NCBI GenBank assembly: GCA_017559885.1
Contig: JAFYQN010000125.1
Span: forward strand, 1-9,778
DNA length: 9,778 nt
DNA from: Clostridia bacterium
GTDB lineage: Bacteria > Bacillota > Clostridia > Oscillospirales > Acutalibacteraceae
Direction: 5' to 3'
Part shown: positions 6,781 to 9,778 of the stretch, piece by piece
How positions within the stretch are numbered: the stretch's first letter is position 1
Layout: every line of letters begins with the position of its first letter
Notes under the pieces: generated by a model
The model's input: the letters and a program-made list of their open reading frames with translations, nothing else
What the model was told of the DNA's origin: nothing
The model's database searches: none
Program-made: the position numbers and the translations under genes

Positions 6781-6824
6781 AATAAACGCTATTCATCCTC
6801 TGAAAAAATCAGGGACGAATAGCG
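6781..6824 (-). terminator. T-box leader terminator
   Basis: On the minus strand GCGCTATTCGTCC pairs with GGATGAATAGCG around a CTGATTTTTTCAG inner hairpin, and is followed by TTTATTTTATTTT. The outer 8-bp stem is + 6787-6794 with 6817-6824. It lies between the T-box sequence and asnS, as expected for transcription attenuation, and its 5' arm holds the bases that would otherwise pair in the antiterminator. Confidence 0.92.
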
Positions 6825-7060
6825 CATTAACTACTACTCGCGGTGCCACCCGTATTACTGCAATAAATACAGTCACTCACAGCGTATAACTGTTATCGGC
6901 TTTAACGTGCCGCCCACGGCGCCCCTACTAAGTGATTAACTTTTGGGTTTGCAGCTCCAAAGTGTTCTTCGCGGTATGCGTATGGCGGCATTTGCACTAT
7001 CTGCCACTCACTAAGCACCGTTTATACCGTTACTTTTCTTTATCAATGCTTTTAAAATAT
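6781..7060 (-). promoter_or_regulatory. T-box riboswitch, tRNA-Asn responsive
   Basis: The leader carries the T-box consensus GGGTGGCACCGCG (6851-6839), which binds the free CCA end of uncharged tRNA. In Stem I, CGGTAT (7029-7024) pairs with ATACCG (6977-6972). Below that helix the specifier loop has AGTA (7034-7031) on the 5' side and GAAGAACA on the 3' side. The triplet AAC (6966-6964), followed by a purine, is in the specifier position and reads as an asparagine codon. The apical segment AGTGAGTGGCAGATAGTGC fits the conserved Stem I bulge and loop. Uncharged tRNA-Asn should stabilise the antiterminator and allow transcription of asnS-asnA. The exact 5' end is inferred from the promoter. 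Confidence 0.95.
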
Positions 7061-7066
7061 ATTGGG

Positions 7067-7095
7067 ATTATACCACTCAAAAATTCATTTGTCAA
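7067..7095 (-). promoter_or_regulatory. Sigma-A promoter of the asnS-asnA operon
   Basis: TTGACA (7095-7090), 17-bp spacer, TATAAT (7072-7067): full consensus in both boxes. The -35 starts only 8 nt after the stop codon of the upstream GH94 gene. A promoter this strong fits control by attenuation downstream rather than by initiation. Confidence 0.92.
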
Positions 7096-7102
7096 GCGAT
7101 TA

Positions 7103-9622
7103 TTAGTCGATAACCTCTATAACCATATTGTCTACAACGTCGGCTGTAGGTATAAATACGCGGTTAATATCCATAAGACTGTCAAACTCGCCTGTAACCT
7201 CTGAACCGTTAACAAGGAATTTACGGTTTGAGTTGTTCTCGTTTTTGTATATAAACTTGATTTTCTTGCCCTTAACAACGATATCCAATGCGGCATTAGT
7301 TGTAGGCATATATTTTGCGGTTTGAATAACAAGACCTTCTATAGTGGGGCAAACACCAAAGCCGTATTTGATAAGGTCTTTAATAAATACCGTACCGCTT
7401 CCTGTGTACCAGTCGGCAAACGATTCGCCGTCTATACAGTATTCTTCGTTTCTAAAGTATGAGTTAGGCATAGCAAATGGCGATTTTGTGCAATTTTTGT
7501 GTGAAAGCACACAACCAAGACCAATCTGTCGCCACGCTTCTTTTGATTCACCCATAAGGAATAGAGCTGCCGCTGTAAACATTGTAGCGTGAACGTATGT
7601 GCCTGCGTTTTCGTAAGTACCGGCGGTAATTCTTGCAATACGTCCAACGTATTTTTGCATATCAAGTGGGAATGCCTTATCAAAGGTCATTGCGCCAAAA
7701 TCTGATTCAAGACATGAGAATGACGCCATAATGCTTTCTTTCATTGTGGGGTCGTTCTTTATCATACCGCTATTTACCCAGAATGAGTTTGCAGTACCGC
7801 TAACGCGCGCCTTGCCGTCAGGGTCGCACCAAGAGCCAATTTTATATGACATATTGTCGCCCCAACCGTGAACAACTCGACGCTCGCCTTTGTCGTTTAC
7901 GTCGATAGCGTTTTTGGTAAGACCGTTTTTAAGAGTTTCGGCAAATGCCTTGTATTCGGCAATTTTACTATCGTAACCGCCAACGTGAGCAAGAATTTCG
8001 CAAATCTCGCCGCAGTTTTGATAAAGTTGTAATGAAGCCATTACGCTAACGCCTGTGCCATATTCGCGATTAGGATCGGTTGTCTTGCCAAGACCGTCAA
8101 GAGCGTCGTTCCAGTCGCCGAATAGCGAGTGCAAACAACCGGTATCTTTGTCAATGTTACTGCACAAGAAATCCATAATCTTAAGTACGTGGTCAAGCAC
8201 GGTATCTACAATCTGACTTCTTGCGATAAGGCGAGAGTTGTCTTCGGCCGCTACGTAGTAACCGCATTTTTCATCTAAGATAGACCAATCGTTTGTGTAT
8301 GACAAATAGGTGTGAAGGGTTGTAATAATCCATACGCCCTGGTCGATAAACTTGCGAAGGTCAAATTCAGGCATAAAGTCGGGACTTTCTTGTTCCGAAA
8401 ATTGACGTGGTGGTCTGCCGTCTTCAAGAATGTGGTTAAGCGCGTTTATAAATTGACGGCGGCTGTCAGCGGGTTGCCAAATGAGTGATGATTCGAGTTG
8501 TTGCATAACGTCGCGAATACCAATCATAGGTCCAAAATAGTTTTTACCCAAAGCGCAGAAAGAAATTTGTTTTTGAATATTGCGAACAAAGCGGTTTAGA
8601 ACCTGTGGATTTATATCGCCATCGTAGTCCTTAAAGTGTGTTTGCATTGTCGCAAAGTTTGAAAGAGCAAGTTCTTCGTCGGCAAAAAGTTCGGCATCTA
8701 TTTTTTGGATGTCGGGTTTGTTATCAATATTAGCTTCGGCTTCCTTTAGGGTATGGCAGTAAGAAAGCTCATATTCGCGACGAACGATTTCGCCGCCACC
8801 CAAGGTGTAGTGAGCGCAGTCGGCGCTTACAGGCACATGTACCGAGTTTGCGGCAAGGGACTTTTTAAATACGCCTGTCTTAAGAATAGGAGAGTTGCTC
8901 ATAAGGCGACCAACAGGACCTAATACGTCGTCCTTTTGTACGGTAATGTACTCATTGTCGCACTCGGCTCCCGTTGCCGCGCGAGAAACTACCATACAGT
9001 CTTCGTATGAACGGAGAAGGAAATTTCCGTTGTCATAGTATTTGCCAAAGCGGTTCATAATATCATATATGCCGCCATTATTACGGTAAAATAGCCAAGC
9101 GTCGATACAAGACATCATATAGATATTTTGTGGCTTGTCGGTTTTGTTGATTGCGGTAAATGCAAAGTGGATGTGTTTGTTCATGCTTACGTGAACACGC
9201 ACTGCAAAAGTAACGTCAGGTGTGTCTGCTATGTAATAAGCGTATCTGAAAGAGTAAACAACGTAACGCTTAATATCAATCGGCTCAAACAATTGACGCT
9301 GACAGTCAAAAAGCGATACGGGGTAATAGCTGTTTTCCTGTTTTAAACCGCCCATAAAGGTAATAGATGCATCTTCAAAGTTGTTGAGTTCGCGGAAAAT
9401 AGTAAAGGTTGACTCGTAAGCGTCAATATGACCGCTTGAGCGCGCCCATACAACAAGACCGTTTGCATCATAAGGAAAACGTGAAACACCACTTTCGCGC
9501 TCGCAACACAAAATGTCCTTTTCGTTTAGATAAAATGTATTTTGAGGCATGCTGTTGTCATCGGTAGCCACAAAATTATTTATTTGTTGCATTAGATTCT
9601 TAATTTGATTTTCAAAACTCAT
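7103..9622 (-). CDS. GH94-type glycoside phosphorylase, specificity open
   Basis: Predicted inverting phosphorylase that splits a beta-glucosidic disaccharide or oligosaccharide with phosphate to a sugar 1-phosphate. With no signal peptide or membrane segment it should act in the cytoplasm on imported sugars. It has 839 residues, near the 790-830 of cellobiose and chitobiose phosphorylases. The order is an N-terminal beta-sandwich (about 25-300), a linker helix region, an (alpha/alpha)6 barrel (about 340-760) and a C-terminal beta segment. Landmarks: FGPMIGIRDVMQQ (363-375, family GxRDxxQ), FGDWNDALDG (501-510, containing the expected general-acid Asp), ITAGTYENAGTYVHATMF (665-682, family ENGG...HA), WYTGSGTVFIKDLI (738-751) and IEGLVIQ (761-767). 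The usual HWW-type loop after GxRD is replaced by DGRPPRQFS (401-409). The start at 9622 has GGAGGT 8 nt upstream. No transporter or sugar kinase is visible nearby, so the substrate cannot be read from context. Confidence 0.85.
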   Translation of the reverse strand: MSFENQIKNLMQQINNFVATDDNSMPQNTFYLNEKDILCCERESGVSRFPYDANGLVVWARSSGHIDAYESTFTIFRELNNFEDASITFMGGLKQENSYYPVSLFDCQRQLFEPIDIKRYVVYSFRYAYYIADTPDVTFAVRVHVSMNKHIHFAFTAINKTDKPQNIYMMSCIDAWLFYRNNGGIYDIMNRFGKYYDNGNFLLRSYEDCMVVSRAATGAECDNEYITVQKDDVLGPVGRLMSNSPILKTGVFKKSLAANSVHVPVSADCAHYTLGGGEIVRREYELSYCHTLKEAEANIDNKPDIQKIDAELFADEELALSNFATMQTHFKDYDGDINPQVLNRFVRNIQKQISFCALGKNYFGPMIGIRDVMQQLESSLIWQPADSRRQFINALNHILEDGRPPRQFSEQESPDFMPEFDLRKFIDQGVWIITTLHTYLSYTNDWSILDEKCGYYVAAEDNSRLIARSQIVDTVLDHVLKIMDFLCSNIDKDTGCLHSLFGDWNDALDGLGKTTDPNREYGTGVSVMASLQLYQNCGEICEILAHVGGYDSKIAEYKAFAETLKNGLTKNAIDVNDKGERRVVHGWGDNMSYKIGSWCDPDGKARVSGTANSFWVNSGMIKNDPTMKESIMASFSCLESDFGAMTFDKAFPLDMQKYVGRIARITAGTYENAGTYVHATMFTAAALFLMGESKEAWRQIGLGCVLSHKNCTKSPFAMPNSYFRNEEYCIDGESFADWYTGSGTVFIKDLIKYGFGVCPTIEGLVIQTAKYMPTTNAALDIVVKGKKIKFIYKNENNSNRKFLVNGSEVTGEFDSLMDINRVFIPTADVVDNMVIEVID

Positions 9623-9630
9623 AATACAAT

Positions 9631-9636
9631 ACCTCC
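9631..9636 (-). promoter_or_regulatory. Ribosome binding site fixing the GH94 gene start
   Basis: GGAGGT on the minus strand, 8 nt before the ATG at 9622-9620. A near-perfect match to the anti-Shine-Dalgarno makes this start secure. Confidence 0.9.
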
Positions 9637-9658
9637 AAAGGTAAATTACTTCATTTTT

Positions 9659-9687
9659 AATTTAGCACAAAAACGTTTCTTTTTCAA
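9659..9687 (-). promoter_or_regulatory. Promoter of the GH94 gene with AAACGTTT operator-like core
   Basis: TTGAAA (9687-9682), 17-bp spacer, TAAATT (9664-9659). Inside the spacer is the 8-bp palindrome AAACGTTT (+ 9671-9678). A central CG flanked by A and T runs is the core seen in LacI-family operators and CcpA cre sites; the outer positions fit the cre consensus poorly. The placement between the two boxes would suit repression. Confidence 0.6.
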
Positions 9688-9699
9688 GCAAAATTACAG

Positions 9700-9728
9700 T
9701 TTACAAATCAAAAACTATATATTATAAT
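9700..9728 (+). promoter_or_regulatory. Sigma-A promoter of the right-edge divergent gene
   Basis: TTTACA (9700-9705), 17-bp spacer, TATAAT (9723-9728) on plus, about 31 nt before the ATG at 9759. Confidence 0.8.
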
Positions 9729-9758
9729 TAAGTTACAAATTTGATTTGAGGTGTTTTT

Positions 9759-9778
9759 ATGATTTTAGCAGAAAACCG
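9759..9778 (+). CDS. Start of a divergent gene (partial, 7 codons)
   Basis: Only MILAENR is visible. GAGGTG (9748-9753) before the ATG and the consensus promoter at 9700-9728 support a genuine start. MILAE- openings are frequent in Firmicutes XRE-type helix-turn-helix regulators, but seven residues cannot establish a family. Being divergent from the GH94 gene, it might regulate that gene; this is inference only. Confidence 0.65.

Noticed and set aside
9128..9346. Open frame of 72 codons on plus opposite the GH94 gene
   Set aside because: It is antisense shadow of a gene with strong family motifs, with no ribosome binding site or promoter of its own.

Overview
The window looks like the chromosome of a low-to-moderate-GC Firmicute (Bacillota), most likely an uncultured gut-type member of the Clostridia. 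Reasons visible in the sequence: strong Shine-Dalgarno sites (GGAGG, AGGTGG), near-consensus sigma-A promoters with exact 17-bp spacers, a T-box riboswitch, a class B sortase, and a SerRS with the TSEH / HTLNNTVVAPPR wording I associate with Clostridia. I see no phage, CRISPR or conjugative genes.

Layout from left to right. A class B sortase, cut by the left edge, lies on the minus strand directly behind serS; its ribosome binding site touches the serS stop codon, so the two form an operon read from a consensus promoter near 2063-2091. Divergent from serS is a 61-codon gene of unknown function on the plus strand. It converges with the RNase P RNA gene (rnpB, minus strand), and one symmetrical hairpin can terminate both. 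Divergent from rnpB is a 361-residue P-loop ATPase built from two related halves, the second with an eroded nucleotide-binding loop. Between it and asnA is a 500-bp stretch bordered by inverted arrays of a 7-bp repeat. It holds a bidirectional terminator and what appears to be a small gene broken by two one-base losses.

The right half is the asparagine operon: promoter, T-box leader with an AAC (Asn) specifier, leader terminator, asnS (asparaginyl-tRNA synthetase) and asnA (ammonia-dependent asparagine synthetase). Low charging of tRNA-Asn should raise both asparagine synthesis and charging. Immediately upstream on the same strand is a GH94-type glycoside phosphorylase of 839 residues. It has its own promoter, with a LacI/CcpA-like AAACGTTT core between the -35 and -10 boxes, and no terminator before the asnS promoter. 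At the right edge a divergent plus-strand gene begins with only seven codons visible.

Most of the window is ordinary housekeeping sequence. The parts that deserve a second look are the repeat-bordered segment at about 3861-4378 with its broken small gene, the small gene beside rnpB, the degenerate second half of the P-loop ATPase, and the unusual substrate-loop region of the GH94 enzyme.
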